Positions 42,470-52,259 of a DNA stretch of 64,000 nucleotides are shown piece after piece. The notes beneath the pieces are model-generated. The model searched no databases. It was not told where the DNA came from and saw nothing but the letters and a program-made list of their open reading frames with translations. Positions within the stretch are counted from its first letter, which is position 1; every line of letters begins with the position of its first letter. Source of the stretch: Prorocentrum cordatum. Lineage: Eukaryota; Sar; Dinophyceae; Prorocentrales; Prorocentraceae. The stretch is taken from NCBI GenBank assembly GCA_963575745.1, contig CAUYUJ010017655.1, positions 74,955 through 138,954 of the forward strand. Reading direction: 5' to 3'. The position numbers and the translations under genes are program-made.

Positions 42470-43110
42470 GAGGGTCCTCCCACCTTCACCTCGCCATCCT
42501 TCCATCCCCGCTCTCTTGCCCTCTCCCCCGTCAGCCCTCCGACTGCCCTCCTTCCCCCTCCTTCCACTCTCCCCTCCTCCCTCCGACTCCCCCTGCCTCC
42601 CTCCTCCAGGCCCGTCCTGGGCCGTTCCCTCGCTCGCGCGTTTCTCCCTCTCCCCCCCCCCGCCCTCCGCTTTCCCCTCCTGCAGGGGGGAATGGAGATG
42701 ATGGCGCGGAGTGTGAGCAACTAGGGGTGGATGAGGAGGATGATCAGGAATGCCAGCGAAGGGGGGGGAGGTGGGCGGTGCGAGGTGGAGGGTGGGTGAG
42801 GATGAAGAGGGCTGCGAGGTAAGAGGTAAGAGGAGCAGGAAGTGGAGGATACGGAGGACGTCGACGACAACGTAGGAGGAGGAGAAGAGGGAGAAGGAGG
42901 ACGAGGTGGAGGAGTACGCGGCGCGGCGCGGTGCGGGGCCGCCCGCCCCCTTACGCCGCCCTCGGCTTTACCGCGAAGGCCGCGGCGCTGGGGAGAGGAG
43001 ATTGGGGGGATATAAGGAGGAGGAGGAAGAGGCAGGCACACTGCGACGTAAAAAACTAACTCGGTTAGAAGGAGGAGGGGGAGTGGAAGGGGAAAGAGGA
43101 TGAGGGAGGG
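42470..43110. repeat. pyrimidine then purine strand-asymmetric tracts
   Basis: C/T-rich (CCTCCC) on plus at 42480-42690, then G/A-rich (GAGGAGG) at 42735-43105, meeting around 42700. Together they could pair or form triplex structure. No gene. Confidence 0.55.
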
Positions 43111-43195
43111 GGAGGCATTGAAACGGCAAAGGTTGGATGATGGGGGGGTGATTCTCTTGTGTTGAATGCGCTTCCATCCTCGGTCCGAGGACTTT

Positions 43196-43287
43196 CGAGA
43201 AAAACCCAGCCGATGCGTTGGGCTTGAACTACATCGCACTCGCGTGCGATGTAGTTCAAGCTTAGGGCGGCCATCGGGCTTTTCTCG
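43196..43287. mobile_element. 92-bp foldback element
   Basis: CGAGAAAAACCC at the left and GGGCTTTTCTCG at the right. The inner arms CTTGAACTACATCGCAC / GTGCGATGTAGTTCAAG are exact around a 4-bp loop. The middle of the arms has diverged. Confidence 0.8.
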
Positions 43288-43436
43288 GTACCCGACGCCC
43301 ACTTTCAAGGGCCATCAAAACATCATCAACGATTTCTCGTTGCCTGGCAACGAAAAACAGACCCCATCAAGGATTTCTAATTCCTCTTGGGCGCAGAATC
43401 CGACCCATCAAAACTGATGCCACGTTTTACCATCAA

Positions 43437-43494
43437 ACCCCCATCCACCCAGGACCCCCCCTGTAGGCCCGAAGGGAAGTTCCAAGACAGGTCC
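43437..43494 (-). repeat. dispersed 60-bp repeat, copy B
   Basis: Inverted copy of 21903-21966. On the minus strand it can be read in frame as VDLSWNFPSGLQGG, on plus as PPVGPKGSSKTG. I cannot tell which, if either, was coding. Confidence 0.6.
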
Positions 43495-43669
43495 ACCCAT
43501 CGTTGCACCGCCTCGTCAGGGAGTCTGTCCACGTCAAACAGCATCGACGCCCATCGTTTGCTTGGGAGGCGGGCCCGTGTGGGCCTGCCTCACCTTCCGC
43601 AGGGTGAGCGCGCTAGGGCGTGCGCGCCAGCCACTACGGCAACCGCCTCTCGTCGAAGCCGCTCGACTG

Positions 43670-44216
43670 CTATGCTGTCATCCAGCAGTCCTCCCTCAAC
43701 TGGAAATGCTTCATGGGGTTCGCTGTGGATTCGTCGAGCTGCAGCGTCTCCAGGTGCGCAGGGCCCTCGCCCTTCACCTGCCCGTGCACGAGCCCGGGCG
43801 CCGACCTCCAGTGTCGCCCAGCCCCCGCTTGAGCGCGACCTGCAGCTCTGGCCGCCCAGCGCGAAGTCCGCTCGCTGAACTCCTTGAGCCCCTCCTCAGT
43901 GTGGACAAGGCCTCGCTTGGAGCTGCCTCCAATCATCCGCCTCCTCAGGCCCACTCTGCTTGCCGAAGTACCCGGGATCATTACCTAGGCCTTGTCCACG
44001 GCCCAAGCCCACCTCCTGCGTCTCCTCGTGGACTGGCTGCACGCTGCGACTCTGCTGGCTCAGGTCCAAGCCGCTGCGTGCCAGCGCGCACGCCCGAGCA
44101 GCCTGCGCCGCCACGATCGCCCACCACTCCGGCACCGGGTCGGCAAAGCGAGCTATGCCAGCCACAGCTTTCGTGCGCTGCATGACGTAGCTGACTCCCC
44201 GGCCCGAACCTCTCAT
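43670..44216 (-). pseudogene. LINE-like coding pieces after the endonuclease
   Basis: Two minus-strand frames. 44216-43896: FADPVPEWWAIVAAQAARAC, then DLSQQSRSVQPVHEE. 43981-43670: EEGLKEFSERTSRWAARAAG, then GRHWRSAPGLVHGQVKGEGP and HFQLREDCWMTA. Protein-like, no stop-rich character, but in different frames. Assignment to the region between endonuclease and reverse transcriptase is by position. Confidence 0.4.
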
Positions 44217-44404
44217 CGCATGCTTGGGCGTTGCGTAATAGGGGGGTCATAAATGGGGGGGTGGCGAGGGTGGTCCGAAAAGGTACCCAAACGGTACCTA
44301 AACGAGCCCCCTGGGGCTCCGGAGGGGCCCGAAAGGGGCACGAAAGGGGACCTTTTCTGACCCCCCCATTTGTGACCCCCCCATTAAGCAACGCCCAACA
44401 TGCG
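44217..44404. mobile_element. 188-bp inverted-repeat (MITE-like) element inside the LINE
   Basis: The left arm CGCATGCTTGGGCGTTGC continues with a G-run block; the right arm mirrors it and ends CAACATGCG. About 44 bp of each arm pair with one indel and few changes. Both sides are decayed LINE coding sequence (QEKEAHVGRC before it on the minus strand), so it inserted after the LINE. Confidence 0.85.
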
Positions 44405-44703
44405 CCTCCTTCTCCTGGACCTCCCCGTGCATGACGACGGCCTCCTCCAGCGTAGAGGTCCAGTGCGCATACTGGACTGACAGGGTCTCGCGCTCGATCG
44501 TGTCGAAGGACTGCTCGTGCCCCAGGTAGCGGTGCAGCCTGACGTGGTGGCGCTCTGTCCACCGACTGCTGCGAGTCCTGCCAGCACTCCGCCGAGGTAG
44601 CGGACGGTACCACCGTTTGCGCCACCGCCTGTTGCAGGTCAGTCTCCATCATGCTCAGCTCCTCGCCCGCCCTCGCGATCTCATTCTCGATACCCCTGGA
44701 CAC
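44405..44703 (-). pseudogene. LINE-like coding piece
   Basis: Frames on minus: SRGIENEIARAGEELSMMET (44700-44600), then after a frame change TERHHVRLHRYLGHEQSFDT and SVQYAHWTSTLEEAVVMHGE up to the inverted-repeat element. Helical, charged. Confidence 0.4.
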
Positions 44704-44779
44704 TTCGTCAGCCTCGCGCTGCCTTTGCAGCTTCTCCTTCGCCTCATCCTTCCGTCTGGACCTCTTGCTGTGTGGGTCT

Positions 44780-45089
44780 GAAACGCGCTGGGCGCCACAT
44801 TCCAGACCGCCAGCAATAACCAGGGATCGGCGATGGACTTCACGAAGCTCCTTTGCGCTCTGAACCTCGTTGCGTTCCCGCCAGCGGTGAGCGGCACACC
44901 AGGAACGAAGTAGGCGCTGACGACGACACGGTGCCGTTCCCCTCCAGCCTTAGCTACCTCAGGGGCTGGCTCAGCCCTGCTGCCCTGCCGCGCCACCTGC
45001 AAAGTCGGCGCTCCAGAACGCGCCGCCGAAGCTGACGTCCTCGAAGTGGTGCACTCCCAGCTCGAGGGCTCCTCCATGACCTGCCCCAC
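44780..45089 (-). pseudogene. LINE endonuclease fragment
   Basis: The minus strand reads VVSAYFVPGVPL, ATRFRAQRSFVKSIADPWLL and LAVWNVAPSAFQ. The last element (44793-44811) corresponds to the GDxN / ADWN motif of exonuclease-endonuclease-phosphatase domains, with Val where the Asp is expected. The hydrophobic strand before it fits the domain core. Only the middle of the domain remains recognisable. Confidence 0.5.
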
Positions 45090-45539
45090 GGACTGTCAGC
45101 GCAAGCGCCGCCAGGAACGTGAAGTTGCCCCCTGCGCAACTGGACAAACAGTGGAGGCCCATGCCAAGAAACACACTGCTTGCCTCCAGGGTGCCCTGGG
45201 GGGTTCTTGGATTTCGACAGTTTTGCGATGGAAAGCGTGACGTTCCCAAGTCGAAAATCGATGGACGTCCTGGGGTCTCAGGGTTGGGCTTCTTGTGGAA
45301 GGTTTCTTGTGGTCGGGCCCCCACTGTGTCCTCCCCCGGCGGCCTGTCAGCGCAGACGCCACCAGTGCCACGCCAGAGCCCATGCGACACCGAGGTGGGC
45401 GTGGAACGCCTGCAGCTCGTGGTGCGCTGCGCCTCCCCTCTGGCCGATGGGCCGATGTCCCTGTGCGGGATGTGCCGCACGCGGGGCGTTTGGCGCGGAG
45501 TGCATCCACTGCTTGGTGTTGGCACAGGGATCTCGGCCT

Positions 45540-45815
45540 TCTTCTTCTCCTCCTCCTCCTCCTCCTCCTCCTCCTCCTCCTCCTCCTCCTCCTCCCCCTC
45601 CTCCCCCTCCCACTCCTCCTCCTCCTCCTCCTCCTCCTCCTCCTCCTCCTCAGGGTCGGTGAGTGCGGCACCTGACGACAAGGAAGCAGTAGCGCTGGAC
45701 CCCGAGCTCGCCTCCGATGTGCCCGTGCCGACACGCTCCTCCACGTTACCCCCGTGGGTCGGCTTTCTTTGCAGCCGCGCGACTGCTGGCAGCGGCTCCG
45801 CTTGGGGCAGCATCG
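45540..45815 (-). pseudogene. acidic linker of the retroelement, Glu run
   Basis: Minus-strand frame LPQAEPLPAVARLQRKPTHG, EERVGTGTSEASSGSSATAS, then about 40 Glu codons encoded by a (GAG)n run (45545-45655). In a different frame from the coiled coil upstream, so a frameshift lies near 45815. Confidence 0.4.
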
Positions 45816-46517
45816 CCAGGCGATCACAGTAGCAGCACCAGCCTCAGCAGCCTTGGCTTGACGCGCCTGGTCTGATGCTGCTTCCTTTTGATCCGCTATC
45901 TTCTGGATGCTGGCCTTGCGCTGCTCGGCTCGCTCCGCCTCTTTGGCCATCGCGCCGGGGTCGACGGCAGGCTCATCTGAGGCAGGTTGCCCCTTGCCTG
46001 TGCCTTCACCAGGAGCTGCCTGCGACTGAGGCCCGTCCTTGCTGCCGCTGCTGATGCCGACATTGCGCTTCTTTGGGAGGCGTCGCATGCTCGCCGCCCG
46101 CTGCTCGATGTCATGCGTCTCCTTCTCCTTGGCCTGCAACACCTGCTCCAGCTTGCGCACGTCCTCCTGGAACGTCTTAGTGGCCTTCTGGTCCTCTTCG
46201 TAGTCGTCGATGTTCTCTGCCACCCCGTCCAGGTCGATCTCGAACACGAACTCCTTCCCGTTCGGCCCCTCTGCGACTGCGACCCCCACCGACTTGTTGT
46301 AGCGCAGCAGTGCCTCGCGCTTGGTCTCGTCCGCATCGTACGAGGCTGCCACCGCCTCGCTGTACTGCTGCCGAGCCTTCCCCAGGTTGGCCTTGGTCGT
46401 GGCGAGGATGGACGCCTGCTTCTCCATCTGCTGTCGCTCGACATGCGCATTCTGACGGTTCTTGGCATGCCTGATGAGGCGACACCTGCTGCTGCGTCTT
46501 GCTTTACTCGGTGACAC
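45816..46517 (-). pseudogene. retroelement coiled-coil region
   Basis: Minus frame: RLIRHAKNRQNAHVERQQME, TTKANLGKARQQYSEAVAAS, EFVFEIDLDGVAENIDDYEE, TFQEDVRKLEQVLQAKEKET, then a Lys/Glu/Ala-rich stretch (MAKEAERAEQRKASIQKIAD). Heptad-like hydrophobic spacing suggests a coiled coil, as in LINE ORF1-like proteins. Its N-terminal continuation is in another frame (see 46480-46714). Confidence 0.55.
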
Positions 46518-46774
46518 AGCTGATCCGCCTCTAGCTCTGGCAGCAGGGCCTTGAGCGCAGCCAGCACACCAGGCAGTTTCGTTGTCCCCGTCGTCTCCTT
46601 GGCTGCCTTCTTGGTGCCACCGCCACGTTCAGCTGCACGGCTCCACGGTGTAGTTGATTGGAACGGCTCCAGCCACACGCCACACTCACAACAGCCTCCC
46701 TGATTCGACAGCCTCTAGCTGTACACCCACGCCTGACAACTATGGCAGACTGTGAACGGCTTGGTCTTAAGCAT
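46480..46774 (-). pseudogene. retroelement zinc-ribbon N-terminus, in-frame TAG
   Basis: ATG at 46774, then MLKTKPFTVCHSCQAWVYS, TAG (46717-46715), and in the same frame RLSNQGGCCECGVWLEPFQS, then PGVLAALKALLPELEADQLC. The C-x2-C ... C-C-x-C pattern spans the stop and looks like one zinc ribbon, so the TAG is a nonsense mutation in a former ORF. A frameshift near 46480-46500 separates it from the coiled coil. Confidence 0.6.
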
Positions 46775-46823
46775 CCGCCTGTCCAGCCCAGAAGCTCTCA
46801 GACCTCTCAAGACGCGATGAGAC

Positions 46824-46845
46824 CTTGAGCCAAAATGGCTACGGA
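46824..46845 (-). other. relict dinoflagellate spliced-leader sequence
   Basis: All 22 positions, read on the minus strand, match the dinoflagellate spliced leader (begins TCCGTAGCC, ends TTTTGGCTCAAG). It is followed by a short leader and the ATG of a zinc-ribbon ORF, so it is best read as the 5' end of a trans-spliced mRNA that was copied back into DNA. A spliced-leader RNA gene is less likely, because the downstream sequence is an ORF and not a short RNA tail, although GT does follow the CAAG. Confidence 0.85.
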
Positions 46846-46854
46846 GGGTAAGGA

Positions 46855-46920
46855 TGAGAAGGAGGAGGAGGAGGCGGAGGAGGAGGAGGAGGAGGAGGAG
46901 GCGGAGGAGGAGGAGGAGGC
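46855..46920 (+). repeat. (GAG)n microsatellite at the 5' border of the retroelement
   Basis: GGAGGAGGCGGAGGAGG-type run starting about 10 bp outside the relict spliced leader. Confidence 0.85.
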
Positions 46921-47049
46921 CTCTTGGGAGCTTTTGGGGCATTCTTGGTGCCTCCTGTGCGCCTCCTCCTGGGGGCCTGGAAGCCTCCTTGGGCATCTTG
47001 GGGGCTGGAGTTGTGCAATTTCCGTTCGTCTTTGGCGTTCCTGGCCCGT

Positions 47050-47230
47050 CTGACGCCGTCAGAAGCCATCTTGGGGCCCTCTTGGGGCACTTCAGGGTCG
47101 TCTTGGAGGCTACATGGAGCGTCTTGGAGGTTTTCGTGGCCGTCTTGGGGCCCTCTTGTGGCCGTCTTGGGGCCTCTTAAGTGCTCTTAGGACCATCTTG
47201 GGAGCCTCGTGGGCCGCCTTGGGCCATTGG
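47050..47230 (+). repeat. TTGGGG-type tract
   Basis: Same family as 900-1740, ending in GGAAGGCCGAAAAG. Confidence 0.7.
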
Positions 47231-47274
47231 AAGGCCGAAAAGAAACACATGCCAATATCCTGCAGGTAGGCTCC

Positions 47275-47460
47275 GGCCCGTTTCGGCTCCGGTCCGTTTC
47301 GTCCTGGCCCGTTTCGGCCTCGGCCCGTTTCGTCCTGGCTGTTTCGGCGTCGGCTCGTTTCGTCTTGTCTTTGCATGTTTCAGAGCTAGCCCGTTTCTTC
47401 TTCGGCCCGTTTTGGCCTCGGCCTGTTTCGGTTCTGGTTCGTTTCGGTTCCGCTGTCGGC
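47275..47460 (+). repeat. 17-bp CCCGTTTCGGC minisatellite
   Basis: About ten imperfect units of CGGCCCGTTTCG(G/T)CCT. It ends just before the left terminus of satellite element copy 4. Confidence 0.8.
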
Positions 47461-47470
47461 CGATGTTTTT

Positions 47471-48903
47471 CCCAACCATCCTGTGGTGTTGGGTCCTCGT
47501 TTTGAAGAGACAGTGCCCCGCGTTCCTTCCTCACTCCTATCCTCCTCCGCCTCCTCCGCCTCCTCCTCCCCCTCCTCCTCCTCCTCCTCCTCCTCCTCGT
47601 CTTATATCATCGTCCTCATCATAGCAGTTTGGGCACACTCCTCACACGTTTCATAATCTAATAGGAAGCTTCACCTACGGTCCCAGTGGCAGTGCGCAAA
47701 TGTGTCCGCACGACCCAATTCGGCACTCTCATCACACGTTTCGTGGTCCTATAAGGAGCTCAACCGAAGGCCATAGTGGCAGGGTCCACATGCATCCGCA
47801 CGACCCACTTCGGCACACCCATCACATCTTTCGTATCCCCATAAAGAGCTCCACCGAAGGCCACTTTGACAGGGTCCACATGCGTCCGCATGACCTATGT
47901 CGGCACATCCGTCACACGTTTGGTGGCCCCATGGGGAGCTCCACCGACGTCCAAAGTGGCAGGTTTTACATGCGTCCGCCCGACCCATTTCGACACACCC
48001 ATTACACATGTCGTGGCCTCATAGGGAGCTCCACCGACGGCCACAGTGGCCGGTTTCACATGCGTCCGCACGACCCGTTTCGGCACACTCATCACGCGTT
48101 TCGTGACCCCGAACGGAGCTGTACCGACGGCCCTAAGAGGGAGGGTCCACATGCGTCCGCACGACCCGAAAACACTCCTCGCACGTTTCGTGGCCCCATG
48201 GGGAGCTCCACTGACGGCCCCAGTGGCAGAATCCACATGCGTCTGCCCGACCCATTTCGGCACACCCATCACACATTTCGTGGCCCCATAGGGAGCTCCA
48301 CCGACGGCCCCAGTGGCTGGTTTCACATGCGTCCGCACGACCCAAATGTGGAACATCCATCACACGTGTCTTGGCCGTGGCCCCACATGGAGCTCCACCG
48401 ACGGCCCTAGAGGCAGGGTCCACATGCGTCCGCACGACCCGTTTCGGCACACTCATCACACGTTTCGTGGCCCCATAGGGAGCTCCACTGACGGCCCCAG
48501 TGGTTGGACCAACGTGCATCCGCACGACCCAAGTGGGGAACACCCCTCACACGTTTCGTGGCCCTATAAGGAGCTCCACCGAAGGCTATTTTTGCGGGGT
48601 CCAGATGCGTCCGCACGACCAGAAAACACCCCTCACGCGTTTCGCGGCCCCAGCTCCACCGACGGCCCCAGTGGCAGGCTCCACATGCGTCCGCACGACC
48701 CATTTCCTCACACTCATCACACATTTCGTGGCCCCATAGGGAGCTCCACCGACGGCCCCAGTGTCCGGTTTCACATGCGTCCGCCCGACCCATTTCGGGC
48801 CACCCCTCACGCTTCGTGGTCCCATAAGGAGCTCCACCCTAGGCGACTCTCGCAACTGCGTTATTCCCAGATGCATATGGGTGGGTCTTCTGCCAGGATA
48901 TTT
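47471..48903 (+). mobile_element. satellite-carrying element, copy 4 (90-bp type)
   Basis: The left end at 47471 is identical to copies 1 and 3. A CTC microsatellite (47535-47600) follows. Then about 13 units of roughly 90 bp containing TTTCGTGGCCCCATAGGGAG, CTCCACCGACGGCC and ACATGCGTCCGC.CGACCC. The right end GCATATGGGTGGGTC, TTCTGCCAGGATA matches the other copies. Units diverge from the 77/99-bp types, so this copy is an older or separate lineage. Confidence 0.8.
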
Positions 48904-48930
48904 CCCCGTTCAGTGCCTGCACTGAAGGGG
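48904..48930. repeat. hairpin at the right border of copy 4
   Basis: CCCCGTTCAGTGC and GCACTGAAGGGG form a stem with a 2-base loop and one bulge, immediately after the element end. Confidence 0.65.
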
Positions 48931-49099
48931 TCTTAGCGGATGTTGTTTGGCGAAAGTGCCTAGCCGAATTTGGTAGGCGGCCAGGTTCCCGCGTTTCCGG
49001 TTCCGGGTTCCCCGGTTCCCGGTTGCTGGTGCCGGGCGGATTTCGGTGGGCGGCGGGGTTCCCAGGTTTCGGGGTTCCTGGGTTCCTGGTCGATCTCCT

Positions 49100-49300
49100 T
49101 ATCGATGGGTTTCACCATCGATCTCATTACCCACCTCTCTATCGATCACACGATCGATCTCACGATCGATCGCACAATCGATCTCACTATAGATCGCACG
49201 AGCGATCTCACGATCGATCTCACGATCGATCTCACAGAGTCGGCTTCACGATCGGTTTCACGATCGGTCTTACCACCGTCCTCACTATCGATCCCACTAC
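49100..49300 (+). repeat. CGATCTCA palindromic minisatellite
   Basis: Repeats of CGATCTCACGAT with ATCGAT cores. The reiterated GATC/CGAT words make most units self-complementary. Shorter remnants at 49468-49510. The open frames (Ile-Asp-Leu-Thr or Asp-Arg-Ser-His types) are repeat artefacts. Confidence 0.8.
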
Positions 49301-49695
49301 AGTCGGACCGAAGTATACCATCGAGGTCGGTTCGGGGAGGATACCCTAGTGTTCGTCGTGTTTGTTGGATGTTCTTGTGCACTCTGGAGAGGGTACCCTT
49401 GGATGTTCTGTCTGTCTTGGCCGACAGAGAGTCTCATGTTCTTGAAGGGTGCTCTTCTGGACTAGGTCCGACGGTATCGATCTCACTACCGATCTCACAA
49501 TCGATCTCATGTCCACAACACGGAGTGTTTTTTTTCTTGTGTAACCTTGTATTCGTTGTGGCGCCTACTCGGCCACCGGTGTCATGGAGCCGACGAGCGA
49601 GGGCACGGGACACCTGGTTGGTGGTACTCTACCCTCCTTGCCCCCGCCTTCGTCTTTTTCGCGTCATGGGCGCCACACCATATGATCAAAAGCAA

Positions 49696-49873
49696 TTATC
49701 CATATCCACTGCGTCTTGGAGTCTCGGGCTCCCTTCCTCCGATACCAGAGGCGCCGTGGATACGGATAAAACAATTTCGCCCTGAGAGGTCAGATTTTTA
49801 TCCATATCCACTTCGCTGCTGTCTGTTGGCGCCCCTTCCCAGAAAGTCCACGACGCAGTGGATATGGATATAA
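49696..49873. mobile_element. 178-bp double inverted-repeat element
   Basis: The outer arms TTATCCATATCCACTGCGTC (49696-49715) and GACGCAGTGGATATGGATA (49852-49870) are exact apart from a 2-base gap. A second inner pair of the same word (GTGGATACGGATAAA 49756-49770 and TTTATCCATATCCAC 49798-49812) makes two hairpins. Confidence 0.8.
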
Positions 49874-49959
49874 ATCGCACCAGCACCAGGGAAATCAAGG
49901 GGGGGTGGCCGATGGGTTGGTTGGCTAGACGTTGTCAGGCATGAACTTCCATCCTTGCC

Positions 49960-50830
49960 GCCTTAGGGCAGTCTTGGGACCGTCTTGCGGGCCTTTGGGC
50001 AATCTTGGATTTCTCTTGGGCCATTTTGCGGGTTTCTTGGGAGCCTCTTGGGTCGTCTTGCGGTGTTCTTTGGGGCCTATGGGGCCGTCTTGGAGTGTCG
50101 GAAGCCCGAAACTGCGAGAACTTTCAAATCATTGAAAACTAACTAACAAACAATCAATGATTTTGGCCTCCTGGAGGTCCTCTGGGGTCCCCCTTGGAGC
50201 GTCTTGGGGACATCCTGAAGCCATCCTGAGGCCATCTTGGGCCCTCTTGGGGCCATATTGGCCGCCTTGGAGGCGTCCGGGGACCGTCGTGGAGGCCATC
50301 TTGGGCAATCTTGGGCGTCTCGGAGCGATCGTGGGGCCATCTTGGCCGTCTTGAGGCCATCTCGGGGCCACTTTGCGGGGCGATACCAATGTAATGTGGC
50401 TGTTGGGGTCGTCAGGGGAGCCTCTTGGGGCCTCTTGGGAACCTCTCAATGGCCTCTTAGTGGCCTGCTGGCGGTCTCGGGGGTCCTCTTGGGGCGGATG
50501 TCTTAAACTGGCAATTCGGGTTTCTCTTATTGGGCCGTCTTGAAGTTTCTTGGGCCGTCTTCGGGCACTTTTAGGGGGCTCTTCGGCCGTCTTGGGGCGA
50601 TTTTTGGGGCTTTCTCGGCCGTCTTCTGAAGATGGCGAGAACGCTAGAACCATTCAACCACTTTTAGGGAAACAATCTGCTGCGCCTCTTGGGTCTTCTT
50701 GGGGGCACCTTGGGCTGTCTCGAGGGCCGTCTTTGAGCGTCTTGTGGCGCTCTTGAGCCGTCTCAAGGGCCTCTCGGAACGTCTTCGGGACCCGTTGGGA
50801 CCGCTTTGGGCTGTCTTGACGCCCCCTGGC
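49960..50830 (+). repeat. TTGGGG-type tract
   Basis: Long degenerate CTTGGGCC/GTCTTGG tract, interrupted at 50100-50160 and 50620-50680 by A-rich pieces with GCCCGAAAC or GATGGCGAGAAC. Both strands stay open in places without domains. Confidence 0.75.
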
Positions 50831-51070
50831 CGCAGGAGATAATTACAGGCAAAGCCCCCAGGGCTCTGCGGGAAGCCTTGGGACATCCGTGAGTTGGGGG
50901 AAGCCCCCAACTGAGTTCTTTCACAGAGCTCAGTCACAGAGGGGTCCAGAGGACCTTCAGAGCTCTTTCACAGAGCCCCTTCACAGAGGGGAAGCCTTGA
51001 ACCCCAGAGCTCAACATTGAGGATTGAGGGCTCTTGAGGGCCTGATGTCCACTCAGTGCCTCGCGGCAAG
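50831..51070 (+). repeat. short CACAGAG repeats and hairpin
   Basis: AGTTGGGGG / CCCCCAACT with a 3-base loop at 50892-50912, then TTTCACAGAGC and TCACAGAGGGG motifs repeated about five times to 50990. Confidence 0.55.
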
Positions 51071-51084
51071 GCGGCGGACATGGC

Positions 51085-51510
51085 AGCGGGAAGGAGGAGG
51101 AGGAGGCGGAGGAGAAAGGAGGATTGCCTCGGATGTGTGTCCTTAGCACGAGAGCTGGCCTCCCACACCTCGTCGTGAGAGGGGAGCGGGGCCTGATGCA
51201 CTGGGAGCCAGCACCTCGCAACCCGAAGCGGGGATGGTGGACAGCGGTGTGGACCTGCGTAGTGCGGCGCACCTGGCGATGCCCCGCCTCGCGGTCGCAT
51301 TCGCTGCCTGTCACCCCCTGGGCGGAGGAGCACAGTGAGGGGGTTGGGGGGCGGGGATGAGGATATAGGAGGAGGAAGCAGAAGAGGAGGAGGACGAGGA
51401 GGGGGAGGAGGAGGAAAGGGAGGCGGAGGAGGAGGAGGAGGAGGCAGAGGAAGGCAGGAGGAGGCAGGAGGAGGAGGAGACAGAGGAGGAAGGCGAGGAG
51501 CAGGGGGTGG
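51085..51510 (+). repeat. purine-rich GGAGGA tracts
   Basis: GAGGAGG-type sequence at 51085-51125 and 51355-51510 around a mixed segment without recognised gene. Confidence 0.65.
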
Positions 51511-51689
51511 GCAGCAAGAGGGCGACGGTGGAGCGCAGGTGCCCTTCGACGGCATCCTGGGCTTGTCGTTGCCGCAGATGGCCGAGGGCCCGTCCTTCTC
51601 GGTGCTGGACGCGCTGGCGGGCCCCGGGTGACCAAGTCCTCATCGCGTCGCGAGGGAAGTTCTACGGGGCGTTTTACGGGGCCCAAGCA

Positions 51690-51997
51690 TATACACCACC
51701 ACCACCACCACCACCACCACCACCACCACCACCACCACCACCACCACCACCACCACCACCACCACCACCACCACCACCACCACCACCACCACCACCACCA
51801 CCACCACCACCACCACCACCACCACCACCACCACCACCACCACCACCACCACCACACCACCACCACCCCCCAGCACCAGCACCACCACCAGCACCAGCAC
51901 CACCACCACCACCACCACACACCACCACCACCACCACCACCACCACCACCACCACCACCACCACCACCACCACCACCACCACCACCACCACCACCAT
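51690..51997 (+). repeat. (ACC)n microsatellite, about 305 bp
   Basis: Almost pure ACC/CAC trinucleotides, with short CCCCAGCACCAG interruptions around 51865-51905. All open frames across it are artefacts (Pro, His, Thr, Trp, Val or Gly runs). Confidence 0.95.
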
Positions 51998-52259
51998 GCG
52001 CTGCGCCTCGCTGATGGCATTCTGGGGTGCCTAGGTCGTCCCGAGCCGCCGACGGAGTTCCGAGCTGTGACCCCGAAGCCACACCTCCTCGCGTCGTTGA
52101 AACATCTGGACGGAAGGTCTCTCGCATTTTTCGGCTTCTGGGGTCCTTTGCTGGGCCCCCGTGCCTGCAAACATTGGCCCGTCACGGAAGTCTGGTCCCC
52201 GTGAGGTGTAGACCTTTGGGCGTCTCGGAGGGCTCGATGTACGTATACACCACGACGTT

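Larger units (their letters stand above)
43670..46845 (-). mobile_element. decayed LINE-type retroelement with relict spliced leader
   Basis: The order on the minus strand is: spliced-leader sequence (46845-46824), 49-nt leader, ATG (46774), zinc ribbon, coiled coil, acidic low-complexity, endonuclease fragment (about 45089-44780), later coding pieces to about 43670. This is the order known for LINE ORFs with an apurinic-type endonuclease. The reverse-transcriptase part is missing or unrecognisable. Stops and frameshifts show it is dead. A 188-bp inverted-repeat element sits inside (44217-44404). Confidence 0.65.

Noticed and set aside
46824-46845. Active spliced-leader RNA gene
   Set aside because: GT follows the leader as in a leader RNA gene, but the sequence after it is a 49-nt leader plus ORF and there is no tandem array. 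A relict leader on a retrocopy fits better, though it is not excluded.
49100-49300. Possible restriction-site cluster or replication origin with many GATC words
   Set aside because: The words are produced by a simple CGATCTCA minisatellite. Nothing else supports an origin.
51690-52000. Poly-Pro, poly-His and poly-Thr frames
   Set aside because: ACC microsatellite read in three frames.
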